A stretch of DNA of 64,000 bases. It comes from Paracoccaceae bacterium (lineage in GTDB: Bacteria > Pseudomonadota > Alphaproteobacteria > Rhodobacterales > Rhodobacteraceae). The position numbers were made by a program, and so were the translations under genes. Shown here one piece after another: positions 36,593-46,384 of this stretch. The stretch spans positions 1,488,001-1,552,000 of the forward strand of contig SDAL01000001.1 in NCBI GenBank assembly GCA_004153385.1, in the 5' to 3' direction. Positions within the stretch are counted from its first letter, which is position 1; each line of letters begins with the position of its first letter. The notes under the pieces are model-generated. The model saw only the letters and a list, made by a program, of their open reading frames with translations, did no database searches and was not told the origin of the DNA.

Positions 36593-37015
36593 ATGCAGGG
36601 ACATTCTATCGGGGCACTGTCCAGACGCACGGGCGTGAAAGTGACAACGATCCGCTTTTACGAGGGGCGCGGTCTTATCGCAGACCCAGGACGCACCGTG
36701 GGTGGCCAGCGTCGATATGGGGACGCAGACCTGCACCGGCTGTCGTTCATAGCCCATGCCCGCCAGCTTGGGTTCGACCTTGATGCCATTGCCGAACTGA
36801 TCGCGTTACACGAAACGCCATTTGACGCACATGGCGACGCGCACCGGATTGCCAGCGAAAGGATTGCCGAGATACGGGAAAGGATTACCCGGCTTCGACG
36901 TCTGGAAGCCGAACTGGTTCGCGTTGTGGCAGCCTGTGATGGCCATTGTGATGATCGGCCGTGTCAGGTGCTGGAAGCGCTTGCTGATCATGAGGCCTGT
37001 CACGGCGAGCACTGA
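36593..37015 (+). CDS. MerR-family metal-responsive regulator (ZntR/CadR-like)
   Basis: A 140-residue regulator. The N-terminal winged helix begins IGALSRRTGVKVTTIRFYE and continues with GGQRRYGDADLHRLSFIAHARQLGF, matching the MerR DNA-binding domain. A dimerisation helix follows, then a metal-binding C-terminus with Cys and His (CDGHCDDRPCQ, HEACHGEH). This layout fits divalent-metal sensors more than copper ones. The gene starts 12 bp from the operator dyad, so the protein should control both itself and the divergent exporter. Confidence 0.9.
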   Translation: MQGHSIGALSRRTGVKVTTIRFYEGRGLIADPGRTVGGQRRYGDADLHRLSFIAHARQLGFDLDAIAELIALHETPFDAHGDAHRIASERIAEIRERITRLRRLEAELVRVVAACDGHCDDRPCQVLEALADHEACHGEH

Positions 37016-37532
37016 GAACTGCGGTCCATGTCCACTGCGCAAAACCCCTCGCCGGGAAAGATGTTGAAGCGGCCATCCAAGCCCGAGCAACCCAGCCCCA
37101 CATGCCGCACCGCGCACGATAGTCAGCTGTGCGCAGAAGAACGCCCTTCGCAAAGTCCGGGACTGACCGTCAGATCAGGGGCGCGGGCGACCCACACACG
37201 CCGTTTGTGGCCGATGCAACGAAGGTCAGCCTGAAGCCCATGTTGTAAGATTTCTGCTTCGCAGCGAACGTTGGCTGTCAGGAGACGGTCAAAAACCTTC
37301 AACAAGGTCTTGGGTTTGCAACAGGGCTTGTGGCAGCGTCAATCGAAGTCGTTTACGCCCGTTCCAAAACCGAGGGTCTGTGGAACAATTGTGAGGGTCA
37401 GCTGAACGGGCTTAGTTGCCAGCCTCGTTGTCGAAGTGCAAAATTCCTAGTTAGAGAGATAATTAGGTGTTTGATCTCACGGTTTAGTGGTGCGATCATT
37501 TTTACAAGAAGCATGAAAAGCTAGCGATTTAG
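37016..37532. other. About 520 bp without a recognisable gene
   Basis: Reading frames are short and overlapping, none with a motif or good ribosome site. Base composition falls from GC-rich to AT-rich near 37420, which marks the edge of the foreign-looking segment holding the next small gene. Confidence 0.4.
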
Positions 37533-37883
37533 ATGGGACACCTGTCTGTCAAAAAAGACGATATCGACAGCATCAATAAGCACTATGAAGAGTGCAAAAA
37601 GGCCCAAGAGCCTTATGTCATCTGTAGGCGCAGGAGGACCAAGGCAGACGTAGATTTCGATCACATTTCATTCGATAAACCAGTCGATAACGTCCTGAAG
37701 GATAACCGCGAAGACATCGTCTCCAAAGCAATCGAAATCATCAATAAGCACTCAAGTAAAGGGGCAAAATATAACGTCAGCGCCTGTTTGATCTCGTTCA
37801 GCAATCTCGAAGTCAACCAGGCTGAACAAGCAGCTTCTGAGGTCTTCTACATGATTTCAGAAGTGTTGAACCGTTCGCGCTAG
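37533..37883 (+). CDS. Small hypothetical protein in an AT-rich patch
   Basis: A 116-residue hydrophilic protein rich in Lys, Glu and Asp with no signal peptide or membrane segment. I do not recognise it. Its base composition is clearly lower in GC than the neighbours and it uses AT-ending codons, which suggests recent transfer. It could be a short phage- or plasmid-derived gene. No clear ribosome site is seen, so expression is uncertain. It lies between the MerR gene and a GFA pseudogene. Confidence 0.5.
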   Translation: MGHLSVKKDDIDSINKHYEECKKAQEPYVICRRRRTKADVDFDHISFDKPVDNVLKDNREDIVSKAIEIINKHSSKGAKYNVSACLISFSNLEVNQAEQAASEVFYMISEVLNRSR

Positions 37884-38391
37884 CACCCTAGCACCTCCCG
37901 AGAGCGGGCCTCCGCTCCTACGGGGGCTAACGTGGCGTGTAACGCTAGCAGGACATGTAACTTGTCAGCGTTAGACTTGGTTTTGCTACGCAAACCCCTT
38001 TGGACGCGGGAATTGTTTGAGGTTCCCAGAGCGTTACACCAAGAATGGCGATTTTGGCCCGGTAAGCGGCTGGCAGCCGCCTTCGTCCTAGCTAAGAGAT
38101 TGGCGACTGCACTGTCTTCCAAGAACCATTGCTTGTGGAATGGTCCTGAAGGTCCGGTGTGCGGACATCTATCTGGTTGAGGTGGAAGGTTGCTTCGTCC
38201 CGCTCAGCAGACCTTCGGCGAAAAGGTGCAGCACCAAAAGCCCAACGCCTGCTTTGGGGAAGCTGCAGCGCGGCGACATTCGTCCATGGCGCGTCATTTC
38301 CGGACCATGACGGTCGGCAAAGCCAGACGAAGCCGACGGTCGCGTCCTTGTCGTTTGGCTGTGCTCCGCGTTGCATCATCGTCGCGACCGT
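37884..38391. other. About 500 bp without a credible gene
   Basis: Both strands hold open frames of about 80-145 codons that overlap one another, without domain motifs or ribosome sites. I treat them as non-coding or decayed. Confidence 0.4.
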
Positions 38392-38834
38392 TCAGCCGGG
38401 AAGCGCGTTGATCCTTTCGAGGGCGGCAAGATCGATGTCCCAGTTCGCGCGACCAAAACAGCTGACATGTGCGTTTGGTCCTGTGTCGCGACGGCGGTCA
38501 AGCGATCCTGCTGGCACCACAAGCAAACCGGCCTCCGGTTGGAAAACAGCCAGCGCGGCCCCGCAGTCGGAGCAAAAGCGCTTCAGGTGGAGATAACCGG
38601 AGAGCCGGAGAGCCGGAGAGCCGGAGAGCCGGAGAGCCGGAACGGCTTGATGTTTCCCTCCCCCGACATTCAGGTCGTTGTGGCCGTGGACGAAAACAGG
38701 TTTGCCGAATGGGCCGGACCGCTGTCCTTGCGGCAGCGTGCGCAGTGGCACAGCAAAACGCTCTCGAATTCTCCCGATATGCGGAATTTCACAGCGCCAC
38801 ACAGGCCTTGTCGGGTGGCCGGAGTGTCGTCCAT
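38392..38834 (-). pseudogene. Broken GFA-family (glutathione-dependent formaldehyde-activating-like) protein
   Basis: From the ATG at 38834 the first frame reads RQGLCGAVKFRISGEFES, then VLLCHCARCRKDSGPAHSAN, the zinc-binding CGAV...CHCxxCRK start of GFA proteins. A TGA then falls where homologues have Trp (STATTT, stop, MSGEGNIKPF). After an octanucleotide repeat the frame shifts and resumes as LKRFCSDCGAALAVFQPEAG and VPAGSLD, ending at 38392. The original protein of about 145 residues would bind zinc through its cysteines. With one nonsense and one frameshift it cannot be made as a single chain. Confidence 0.8.
38597..38641. repeat. Octanucleotide tandem repeat, GGAGAGCC x 5.6
   Basis: Five perfect copies of GGAGAGCC run from 38599 to 38638, flanked by partial copies. 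The array lies inside the GFA pseudogene. Because eight is not a multiple of three, each gain or loss of a unit changes the frame; one or four copies would restore the frame across it, five do not. Confidence 0.95.
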
Positions 38835-39025
38835 TCACACGTCTCTCGACAGACACCCCCCCTGCCACCAGTCGAATTCATTACCCCCTTGTATCCGCGT
38901 GTTGGATCAAGTGGCCGGTCAGTGTATCCTTTTTCACTGGGTTTTCATCCAACCGCTACCACCCGTGTGGAGAGCGATTGAGCAAACAAACCGCACTGCA
39001 TGTTCGATCGCCTTTTGAAGAGCCA

Positions 39026-39931
39026 TCACCAAACGCTCGAAAGCTGTTCAAAAAGTGCCGCAATCACCGGGTGATCTTTTCTTTCGTCCAGGGTCTGGAT
39101 GACAAGACACGCGGGGACGCGCAAGTCCTCACAAACAGCAAGCCCGAAAGTTTGCCGTTGATGCAAGGCGACCGACTCTCGGCTCAGGCTCAATCCGACG
39201 CCCGAGCGGACCATCTCGAGCATCGACGCTTCCTGATCGACCATTGCGACCGAATTCTGCACGCAACCATGTGCGTTGAAAATTCGTGTCAGCAGCCGAT
39301 TATGCACCGAAGTCGGGGAGGTGCCGATCCAAGGCAGGCTGGCCAGCTGGGCCCAGCCTGCACCGGCGAGACGCGCGTCCCACCCAACCGGCGCGATGAC
39401 GCGGTAGTCGAAGTCAGCCAGTTTCCGGCTATGCAGCGGTCGCTCTGCGGGCATGCTGTCCACCTCGTCAGGCGAGGTCAGGTAGAACCCCACATCGATC
39501 TGCTGACGCGTCAGTTTTTCGAGTATCTCCCCGCTGACGCCATGTATCAGTTCCGTGCTGATATTGGGGTGTTCGGTGCCAAGACGGCTTAGCAGGCGAC
39601 CGAGGCGAATGAACTGCGGATCGACAATGGTGCCGATCTTCAGCTTGCCCGAAACCTGACCGCACTGCTTGCTGGCGCAGCGGCGGAATTCGGCCATTGC
39701 GTTCAGCACCTGCTCGGCCTTTGGCAGCATCGCGGTTCCGTCCGGAGTGAGATCCAGACCGTGTGGCGTGCGCTTGAACAGCGTAATCCCGGTTTCTTCG
39801 CTCAATCGTCGTATCTGATGGCTGATTGCCGGCTGCGTCAGGTTGAGTATATCAGCGGCGCGCGAAACGCTGCCCTCACGCGCGACCGTCACAAAGGCCA
39901 AAATACTGTTCAGGTTCGAGAATCTTTCCAT
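39026..39931 (-). CDS. LysR-family transcriptional regulator of the DMSP cluster
   Basis: A 301-residue regulator with the N-terminal LysR helix-turn-helix (SVSRAADILNLTQPAISHQI, residues ~21-40) and a periplasmic-binding-protein-like effector domain. It is divergent from the GMC oxidoreductase, DddD and BCCT genes. LysR regulators (DddR) activate dddD in other bacteria, sometimes in response to DMSP or 3-hydroxypropionate, so the same role is likely here. Two dyads in the 180-bp gap are candidate binding sites, one overlapping its own start codon. Confidence 0.85.
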   Translation of the reverse strand: MERFSNLNSILAFVTVAREGSVSRAADILNLTQPAISHQIRRLSEETGITLFKRTPHGLDLTPDGTAMLPKAEQVLNAMAEFRRCASKQCGQVSGKLKIGTIVDPQFIRLGRLLSRLGTEHPNISTELIHGVSGEILEKLTRQQIDVGFYLTSPDEVDSMPAERPLHSRKLADFDYRVIAPVGWDARLAGAGWAQLASLPWIGTSPTSVHNRLLTRIFNAHGCVQNSVAMVDQEASMLEMVRSGVGLSLSRESVALHQRQTFGLAVCEDLRVPACLVIQTLDERKDHPVIAALFEQLSSVW

Positions 39932-39948
39932 ATTACGAAAGTTAATAT
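39930..39948. promoter_or_regulatory. LysR-type binding dyad 1, over the regulator start
   Basis: ATATTA (39930-39935) and TAATAT (39943-39948) are perfect inverted arms around 7 bp and contain a T-N11-A element, the LysR core. The dyad covers the regulator's start codon, so binding there would repress the regulator. Confidence 0.6.
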
Positions 39949-39954
39949 CACGCA

Positions 39955-39981
39955 GAGAAATTTGTCATTAGCAAATCTCTC
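39955..39981. promoter_or_regulatory. LysR-type binding dyad 2, in the ddd promoter region
   Basis: GAGAAATTTG (39955-39964) and CAAATCTCTC (39972-39981) form an inverted repeat with 9 of 10 positions matching around TCATTAG. It lies 132 bp before the GMC oxidoreductase start, a typical place for a LysR activation site. Confidence 0.6.
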
Positions 39982-40112
39982 GTAAGCTACTTAGGCCTTG
40001 GCTAGTTGCTGCGCTGGGAGGAGCGTATGGCACACGAGACCGCCCTGCCTGCAGGGTGTTTCGGGTGTTCGGTCATCTCTGGTGCTGCGGGACAGACCAG
40101 GAGGACATAGCA

Positions 40113-41777
40113 ATGCCGAATACTCAGACGGAGTTTGACTACATCGTTATCGGTGGGGGCTCTGCGGGATGTCTTCTGGCCAACCGGCTGAGCGCGGTGG
40201 CGACCAACCGGGTTCTGCTGCTCGAGGCTGGCAAAGCCGATACCTACCCGTGGATCCATATCCCGGTGGGGTATCTCTATTGCATCGGCAATCCGCGCAC
40301 CGACTGGATGTATAACACAGAACCCGACAAGGGGCTGAACGGTCGCGTCCTGCGCTATCCGCGCGGCAAGACCCTAGGTGGATGTTCGTCGATCAACGGC
40401 ATGATCTACATGCGGGGCCAAGCGCGCGACTATGACAACTGGTCGAAGCAGACGGGTGAGCAGGAATGGGGCTGGGAAGCCTCGTTGCGCGACTTCAAGG
40501 CCCATGAAGATCATTGCAAGCTCGATGACGGTGCCGACCCGGCGACGGGCGAGAATAGCCGGTTTTCCGACTTGCATGGCCACGGCGGGGAATGGCGCGT
40601 CGAAAAGCAGCGTCTGCGCTGGGACGTGCTGGACAGTTTCGCGGATGCCGCCGTGCAGGCCGGGATCGAGAAGACGGACGATTTCAACAGCGGCGACAAT
40701 GCGGGCGTTGGCTATTTCGATGTGAACCAGCGGTCGGGCTGGCGGTGGAATACCTCGAAAGCCTTCTTGCGGCCCGCCAAAGCCCGCCCCAATCTCACGA
40801 TCTGGACCGAGGCGCAGGTCGAAAAGCTCACCTTCGAAAAAGATGCGACGGGCGCGCTGCGCTGCACCGGCGCTCGTGTCCATCGGAACGGGCAGAGCAT
40901 GACCGTCAGCGCAAAAACCGAAACGCTGCTGTCGGCGGGCGCGATCAACTCGCCGAAAATCCTGCAGCTGTCGGGCATCGGGCCTGCGGCGCTGTTGAAA
41001 TCGCACGGGATCGAGGTGCTGCGCGATGCGCCCGTGGGCGAGAACCTGCAAGATCACCTGCAGATCCGGGCTGTCTTCAAGGTCAAGGGCACGCGCACGC
41101 TCAACACCCTTGCGGGCAACCTCTGGGGCAAGGCGATGATCGGCGCGGAATATCTGCTAAAGCGTTCCGGCCCGATGAGCATGTCCCCCAGTCAGCTTGG
41201 TGCCTTCACCCGATCGGATCCCGGCCGCAGCCATGCCAATCTTGAATATCACGTGCAGCCACTCAGCCTCGAGGCCTTTGGCGAGGGGTTGCACGACTTC
41301 CCCGCGATGACGGTCAGCGTGTGCAACCTCAACCCCACGAGCCGGGGCCATGTGCGCATTCGCTCGGGCAATTTCCAGGACGCGCCGATGATCCTGCCCA
41401 ACTATCTCGACACCGCCGATGATCGCAAAGTCGCGGCAGACAGCCTGCGGCAGGTGCGGGAACTGATGTCGCAGCCCGCGATGAAGCAATACCAGCCCGA
41501 GGAATTCAAGCCGGGGCTGCAATATCAAAACGACGACGATCTTGCCCGGCTGGCCGGCGACATCGCGAGCACGATCTTTCACCCGGTGGGAACGGTGAAG
41601 ATGGGGCGCGCCGACGACGACAGCGCCGTGCTCGATCCGCATCTGCGCGTCAAGGGGGTTGCCAGCCTGCGGGTCGTCGACGCCAGCATCATGCCCGAAA
41701 TTACCAGCGGCAACACCAATTCCCCGACCCTGATGATCGCTGAAAAAGCGGCCCGCTGGGTCCTTGCCGGTCGCTAG
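40113..41777 (+). CDS. dddA: GMC-family FAD alcohol dehydrogenase (DddA/choline dehydrogenase-like)
   Basis: A 554-residue flavoprotein. The FAD-binding motif is [15 protein letters not shown] near residue 15; [14 protein letters not shown] and the GMC signature 2 region ([15 protein letters not shown]) follow. The C-terminal catalytic part has [10 protein letters not shown] and [16 protein letters not shown]. The ATG at 40113 follows CAGGAGGAC. In Halomonas, DddA is a GMC dehydrogenase that oxidises 3-hydroxypropionate to malonate semialdehyde. The position directly upstream of a dddD-like gene makes that role more likely than choline oxidation. Without the operon I would call it BetA-like. 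Confidence 0.82.
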   Translation: MPNTQTEFDYIVIGGGSAGCLLANRLSAVATNRVLLLEAGKADTYPWIHIPVGYLYCIGNPRTDWMYNTEPDKGLNGRVLRYPRGKTLGGCSSINGMIYMRGQARDYDNWSKQTGEQEWGWEASLRDFKAHEDHCKLDDGADPATGENSRFSDLHGHGGEWRVEKQRLRWDVLDSFADAAVQAGIEKTDDFNSGDNAGVGYFDVNQRSGWRWNTSKAFLRPAKARPNLTIWTEAQVEKLTFEKDATGALRCTGARVHRNGQSMTVSAKTETLLSAGAINSPKILQLSGIGPAALLKSHGIEVLRDAPVGENLQDHLQIRAVFKVKGTRTLNTLAGNLWGKAMIGAEYLLKRSGPMSMSPSQLGAFTRSDPGRSHANLEYHVQPLSLEAFGEGLHDFPAMTVSVCNLNPTSRGHVRIRSGNFQDAPMILPNYLDTADDRKVAADSLRQVRELMSQPAMKQYQPEEFKPGLQYQNDDDLARLAGDIASTIFHPVGTVKMGRADDDSAVLDPHLRVKGVASLRVVDASIMPEITSGNTNSPTLMIAEKAARWVLAGR

Positions 41778-41813
41778 ACCTCTGACTTAAGACTTTTGCC
41801 ATCTGGAGAGACC

Positions 41814-44324
41814 ATGCGTAAATCGTTTTCCAATCTGCCGCTGACCGGGGTCAAGGTCGTCGACTTCGGACAGTATATCGCCGGACCCGCAGTCGCGATG
41901 CTGCTGGGCGATCTGGGCGCGACGGTCGTGCATATCGATCCGCCCGACGGCCCGATGTGGGACAGCCCCGCCAATGCGGCCCTGATGCGCAACAAGCTGA
42001 TCGTCAATCTCGATCTGAAATCCGAGGACGGGCTGGCCAAGGCGCGCGCGCTATGTGCCGAGGCCGATATCATCGTCGAGAATTTTCGCCCCGGAAAGCT
42101 CGCGAAACTGGGGATCGATTTCGCCGCGATGCGCGAGGAGCGGCCAGAGCTGATCACGATTTCCATTCCCGGCTTTGCCTCGAATGACGAACTTCGCCGC
42201 GAGCAACGCGCCTTCGAGAGCGTCGTGGCCGCCAGTTCGGGCGTGTTCACCGACATGGGGCTGAACCGGGTGCTGATGGGGCTGAACCCGTCCTTCTCGC
42301 CGCTGCCGCTGTCGTCGGCCTATGCATCGCAGATCGCCGCGTCGGCGACGGTTCTGGCGTTGCAATCACGCCAGCTGACCGGGCTTGGCGACCAGATCGA
42401 GGTGCCGCTCGCCGCCGCCGTGATGGAGGGGCTGTGCTACAACTCCATTCAGGTCTCCGATGTGCCCAAACGCTATCTCACGCAGCGCGAGATCGAGATC
42501 GAGCGACGCCGCGTCGAAGGTCTGCCGATGAATGTCTCCTACGATGATCTGCAGGAGCTGCTCGACCCGTTCTTCCGCAGCTACATGTGCAAGGACGGGC
42601 GGATGTTCTACGTCGTTTGCCCCAGCCACAAGCATCACGCGCGCCGTTGCCTGGAGGTTCTGGGGATTTACGACGAGATGGTCGCGGACGGCCTGCAGGA
42701 GGAGGACGACACTTACAAACCGCAGGCGGAGTGGAAGACAGATACCTCGCTCGGTGTCTATCCGATGCCGAAATTCTGGGCGGACAAGCTCGCCGCGCGG
42801 ATGAAAGAGGTGTTCATGACCCGCACCTCGCATGAATGGAAGCGTATGTTCGGGCGCGCGGGTATTCCGGGCGCGCCGCAGCGTTGGTTGCAGGAATGGA
42901 TCAACGACGAATATGCCGAGGCCTCGGGTTTGATGATCGACCTGTGGGATCCCGAATATGGCGAGATGACGCAGCCCGGCCCCGTGGTCTGGATGGAGGA
43001 AAGCGGCGAGGAGGCGCTGGCGCCCGCGCCGCGCCGCTGGGTCGAGTTCGACGAGGCGCTCAAGGTTCTGCGCAAGCTGCGCACGGAGATCCCGGACCCC
43101 GAAGACGGCATTGAGCAAGAGGGCTGGCTGTCGGGCGTGCGCGTTCTAGACATGTGCAACGTGATCGCGGGGCCGCATTCGGCCAGCTACCTTGCCCGTT
43201 TCGGCGCCGAGGTGATCAAGATCGATCCGGCGACACCGCTCTATGACAGCTGGAACACCGTGATGTATGGCATGAGCCAGGGCCGCGGGAAGCGCTCGAT
43301 TCTGGCCGATGTGAAATCCGAACATGGCCGGAAGGTATTCGAGGATCTGGTGAAATCGGTCGACGTGATCTTCTGGAACGCGCCCGACAGCCAGATCAAG
43401 CGGATGGGGCTGGATGCCGACAGCCTGCGCAAGCTGAACCCGGAGGCGATCTTCTGCAAGCTCGATTGCTTCAGCGGTGTGCGGCGCGGCGTGCGCAGCG
43501 ATTACATCGGCTATGACGATCTGGTGCAGGCCACCACCGGCATCATGCTGCGCTTCGGCGGCGCGATGGACCGGCCCGAAGAACACGCGCATGTCGGCAC
43601 GATCGACGTGATGTGCGGCTTTGGCGGGGCGCTGGCCGTGGCTGCGGCCCTGTATCAGAAACACCGCTTCGGCCGGATCGGACGGGGGCGCACCTCGCTC
43701 AGTGCCAATAGCGGACTGCTGCAGTTGCCCTTTGCCTATGACTTCCGCGGGCGCGGTCTGTTCGACGAGCCCTCTGGGCCGGACGTCAACGGCTATGACG
43801 CGCTCAACCGGTTCTACAGCACCGCTTCGGGCATCTATATCCTGCTGAGCGCCTATGAGAGCGATCTGCCGCGTTTTCGGAATGTCGAGGGGCTTGAGGA
43901 TCTGGCCGAGACCCCCGAGGCCGACCGCGCGGCCTTTCTGGCCGGGGCGTTCCAGTTGCTCCCCGCGACCGAATGGATCGACAGGCTGCGCGCGGCCGAT
44001 ATCGGCTGTGCGATCTGCCACAATATTGATGCGCTGCGCGCCGAGAGCCTGCGCGAGCCCGACGGGACGCCGGGCATCGACAAGGGCAGCTATTCGTTCT
44101 CGCGCTACGAAGATCACCCCAGCGGCCATGAGGTTATCCAGCTTGATCCCTATGCGGTCAGACCCGTGCGCGGGCGGGTCTTTGCCCTGCCCCCGACAGA
44201 GAAATTCGGGGCCTCGACACGGGATATCCTGAACCAGCTGGGCTATTCCGCCTCAGCCATCGAACGGATGCTGAAATCCGGCCAGCTCAGCGAGAGCTGG
44301 AGCGAGGAATACTTGCCCAGCTAA
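41814..44324 (+). CDS. dddD: DMSP acyl-CoA transferase/lyase DddD
   Basis: An 836-residue protein made of two class III CoA-transferase (CaiB/BaiF) domains, about residues 10-400 and 440-836. This doubled form and length are characteristic of DddD, which attaches CoA to dimethylsulfoniopropionate and releases dimethyl sulfide, leaving 3-hydroxypropionyl-CoA. Domain starts are visible as GVKVVDFGQYIAGPAVAML and GVRVLDMCNVIAGPHSASY. The probable catalytic aspartate is D598 in GTIDVMCGFGG, close to the position known in characterised DddD. The ATG at 41814 follows CTGGAGAG; a TTG 18 bp earlier is in frame. BCCT and GMC neighbours complete the usual cluster. Confidence 0.88.
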   Translation: MRKSFSNLPLTGVKVVDFGQYIAGPAVAMLLGDLGATVVHIDPPDGPMWDSPANAALMRNKLIVNLDLKSEDGLAKARALCAEADIIVENFRPGKLAKLGIDFAAMREERPELITISIPGFASNDELRREQRAFESVVAASSGVFTDMGLNRVLMGLNPSFSPLPLSSAYASQIAASATVLALQSRQLTGLGDQIEVPLAAAVMEGLCYNSIQVSDVPKRYLTQREIEIERRRVEGLPMNVSYDDLQELLDPFFRSYMCKDGRMFYVVCPSHKHHARRCLEVLGIYDEMVADGLQEEDDTYKPQAEWKTDTSLGVYPMPKFWADKLAARMKEVFMTRTSHEWKRMFGRAGIPGAPQRWLQEWINDEYAEASGLMIDLWDPEYGEMTQPGPVVWMEESGEEALAPAPRRWVEFDEALKVLRKLRTEIPDPEDGIEQEGWLSGVRVLDMCNVIAGPHSASYLARFGAEVIKIDPATPLYDSWNTVMYGMSQGRGKRSILADVKSEHGRKVFEDLVKSVDVIFWNAPDSQIKRMGLDADSLRKLNPEAIFCKLDCFSGVRRGVRSDYIGYDDLVQATTGIMLRFGGAMDRPEEHAHVGTIDVMCGFGGALAVAAALYQKHRFGRIGRGRTSLSANSGLLQLPFAYDFRGRGLFDEPSGPDVNGYDALNRFYSTASGIYILLSAYESDLPRFRNVEGLEDLAETPEADRAAFLAGAFQLLPATEWIDRLRAADIGCAICHNIDALRAESLREPDGTPGIDKGSYSFSRYEDHPSGHEVIQLDPYAVRPVRGRVFALPPTEKFGASTRDILNQLGYSASAIERMLKSGQLSESWSEEYLPS

Positions 44325-44483
44325 GGGCAAAGGCAGGGCGCCCCCGACGGAGCGCCCTGATGCGTTCGTGCACACAAGGCGGCGCAACCGTAGTTCTTAC
44401 GATCGTTCGGGTTGGTCATGTCGGAAGCATATCCGGCAAACGGAGGAGGCTGCCCGGACCTCAGGTGCCAGAATGGAGGACAC

Positions 44484-46130
44484 ATGGCCAAGAGACCCCC
44501 CTTGATGGATTTGCACATCCCGACGGCAAAGAGCGGCTTTTATTCGGGCTTTTCTAAAAACGTCGCGATCCCTTCGAAAATCCTTGTCAGCGCACTGATC
44601 GTCTGGGCGATCGCCGTGCCCGAGAACGCCGCCGCCGTTCTGAACGCGCTGAACGGAACGATCCTGAAGAACTTCGCGGCCTGGTATATCTATGTCGCGG
44701 CCGCGTTCCTTATCCTGTGTCTCGCGCTGGCGCTGGTGCCCCCGACGGGCAGGCTGACGCTTGGCCGGACCGGTGATCAACCGGAATTCTCGCGGTTCTC
44801 GTGGTTTTCCATGATGTTCGGCGCGGGCATCGGGGTGGGAATGCTGACCTTCGCCACCGCCGAGCCGATGTATCACTTCGCCAACAACCCAAACGTCATC
44901 ATGGGGCAGACCACCGCTTCGGGCGCCGATAACGTGACCGATGCCTATGTCTGGTCCTTCCTGCATTGGGGCTTTTCGGCCTGGGCCTGCTATGCGCTGG
45001 TCGGTCTGTGCCTGGCCTATTTCTCCTATCGACGGAACCTGCCGCTGACAGTGCGCTCTGCGCTGACACCGTTGTTTGGCAAACGGCTTTCGGGCACGGG
45101 TGGTGATGTCGTCGACATCGTCGCCGTCGTGGCAACCATCCTTGGCGTCGCACAGACGCTAGGCTTCGGCGTCGAGCAATTCATCGCTGGTCTTCAGCGC
45201 ATCGGTTTCGGGAACTGGATCGTTAAGACGGATGGCCAGCCCAGCACAGCGGGCATCATTGTCGCACTGGCCGTGATCTTGGGAGCATCGACGCTCTCCG
45301 CGCTTTCGGGCGTCGGCAAGGGCATCAAGTGGCTGTCCAATCTGAACATGGGCCTCAGCTTTTTCGTGCTGGCCTTCTTCATACTTTTCGGCTCGACCTT
45401 TTTCGGTTTGAATGCACTTTTCTCAGGGCTGGTCGCCTATGTGGCAGACCTCCCTCGCCTGCTGTTCACCGTCTGGCGCCCGGACGGCACGGAAACCGGC
45501 AATGCCTTGGCTGCCTGGCAAGAGGGCTGGTCGGTCTTCTACTGGGCCTGGTGGATCGCCTTCGCCCCCTTCGTCGGGGTTTTCCTTGCGCGGGTCTCGC
45601 GCGGCAGAAGCATTCGGGAATACGTGATGGGCGCGATCATCGTCCCCTCGCTGATGTGCTTTGTCTGGTTCACGCTGGTGGGTGGCACGGCGATCCACTT
45701 GACGCTGGACGGAATCGCGGGCGACGCGATCGCAAGCGCCGGTCAGGAAAGCCAGCTGTTCGTGATGCTCGATCTGATCCTGCACGGCGGTTGGGCCTGG
45801 GCGATGGCGGTCATCGTCGTGGTCTTGCTGTTGACCTATCTGGTGACCACCGCGGACTCGGCTATTCTGATCGTCAACACGATCAATGCCGCGGGCGAGG
45901 AAAGTCCGAAGGGGCGCGGTCATATCATCTTCTGGGGCCTCGCACTCAGCTTCGTCGTGGGCGGCCTGCTTCTCGTTGGCGGGCTTGAGGCGATCAAGAC
46001 GGCGATGGTGATCGGCGCTTTGCCGTTCAGCTTCGTGATGGTCCTGATGTGCATTGCGCTCGTCAAAGCGGTGATCCGTGACGCGATCCGCGAAAGAAAC
46101 GGTGTTCAAAGCATCCATACAGAAGTGTGA
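44484..46130 (+). CDS. dddT: BCCT-family transporter (DddT-like DMSP/betaine carrier)
   Basis: A 548-residue inner-membrane carrier with about twelve helices. Family motifs include SWFSMMFGAGIGVGMLTFATAEPMYHF-type sequence in helix 3 (FGAGIGVGML) and the signature WAWWIAFAPFVGVFLARVSR with GRSIREYV. BCCT carriers import betaine, carnitine, choline or DMSP with sodium or protons. The ATG at 44484 follows ATGGAGGAC. Its place after dddD supports DMSP import; about 160 bp separate the two genes. The family alone does not fix the substrate. Confidence 0.87.
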   Translation: MAKRPPLMDLHIPTAKSGFYSGFSKNVAIPSKILVSALIVWAIAVPENAAAVLNALNGTILKNFAAWYIYVAAAFLILCLALALVPPTGRLTLGRTGDQPEFSRFSWFSMMFGAGIGVGMLTFATAEPMYHFANNPNVIMGQTTASGADNVTDAYVWSFLHWGFSAWACYALVGLCLAYFSYRRNLPLTVRSALTPLFGKRLSGTGGDVVDIVAVVATILGVAQTLGFGVEQFIAGLQRIGFGNWIVKTDGQPSTAGIIVALAVILGASTLSALSGVGKGIKWLSNLNMGLSFFVLAFFILFGSTFFGLNALFSGLVAYVADLPRLLFTVWRPDGTETGNALAAWQEGWSVFYWAWWIAFAPFVGVFLARVSRGRSIREYVMGAIIVPSLMCFVWFTLVGGTAIHLTLDGIAGDAIASAGQESQLFVMLDLILHGGWAWAMAVIVVVLLLTYLVTTADSAILIVNTINAAGEESPKGRGHIIFWGLALSFVVGGLLLVGGLEAIKTAMVIGALPFSFVMVLMCIALVKAVIRDAIRERNGVQSIHTEV

Positions 46131-46384
46131 CCACCGAAGCGCCTGCTGCACCACCTGAAGCCTCAAAACGGCGCGGCGGGCGATTTTTCATTTGATCCTC
46201 GTTGATCGAAACACCGCGAACTCAGGTCTTGGCAGAACGACGGCCGCGGCTTGCGGTTGACGATCGCCCTCCCCCAAAAGGTCATACTGGCGTCGGTAGG
46301 CAGGGGTTTCGGCACGTCCCGCGTTCGATGAGGCCTCGCGTCAATCTACCGACGCCACCGCTTATCCTCCGATCCAGCAAAGTC

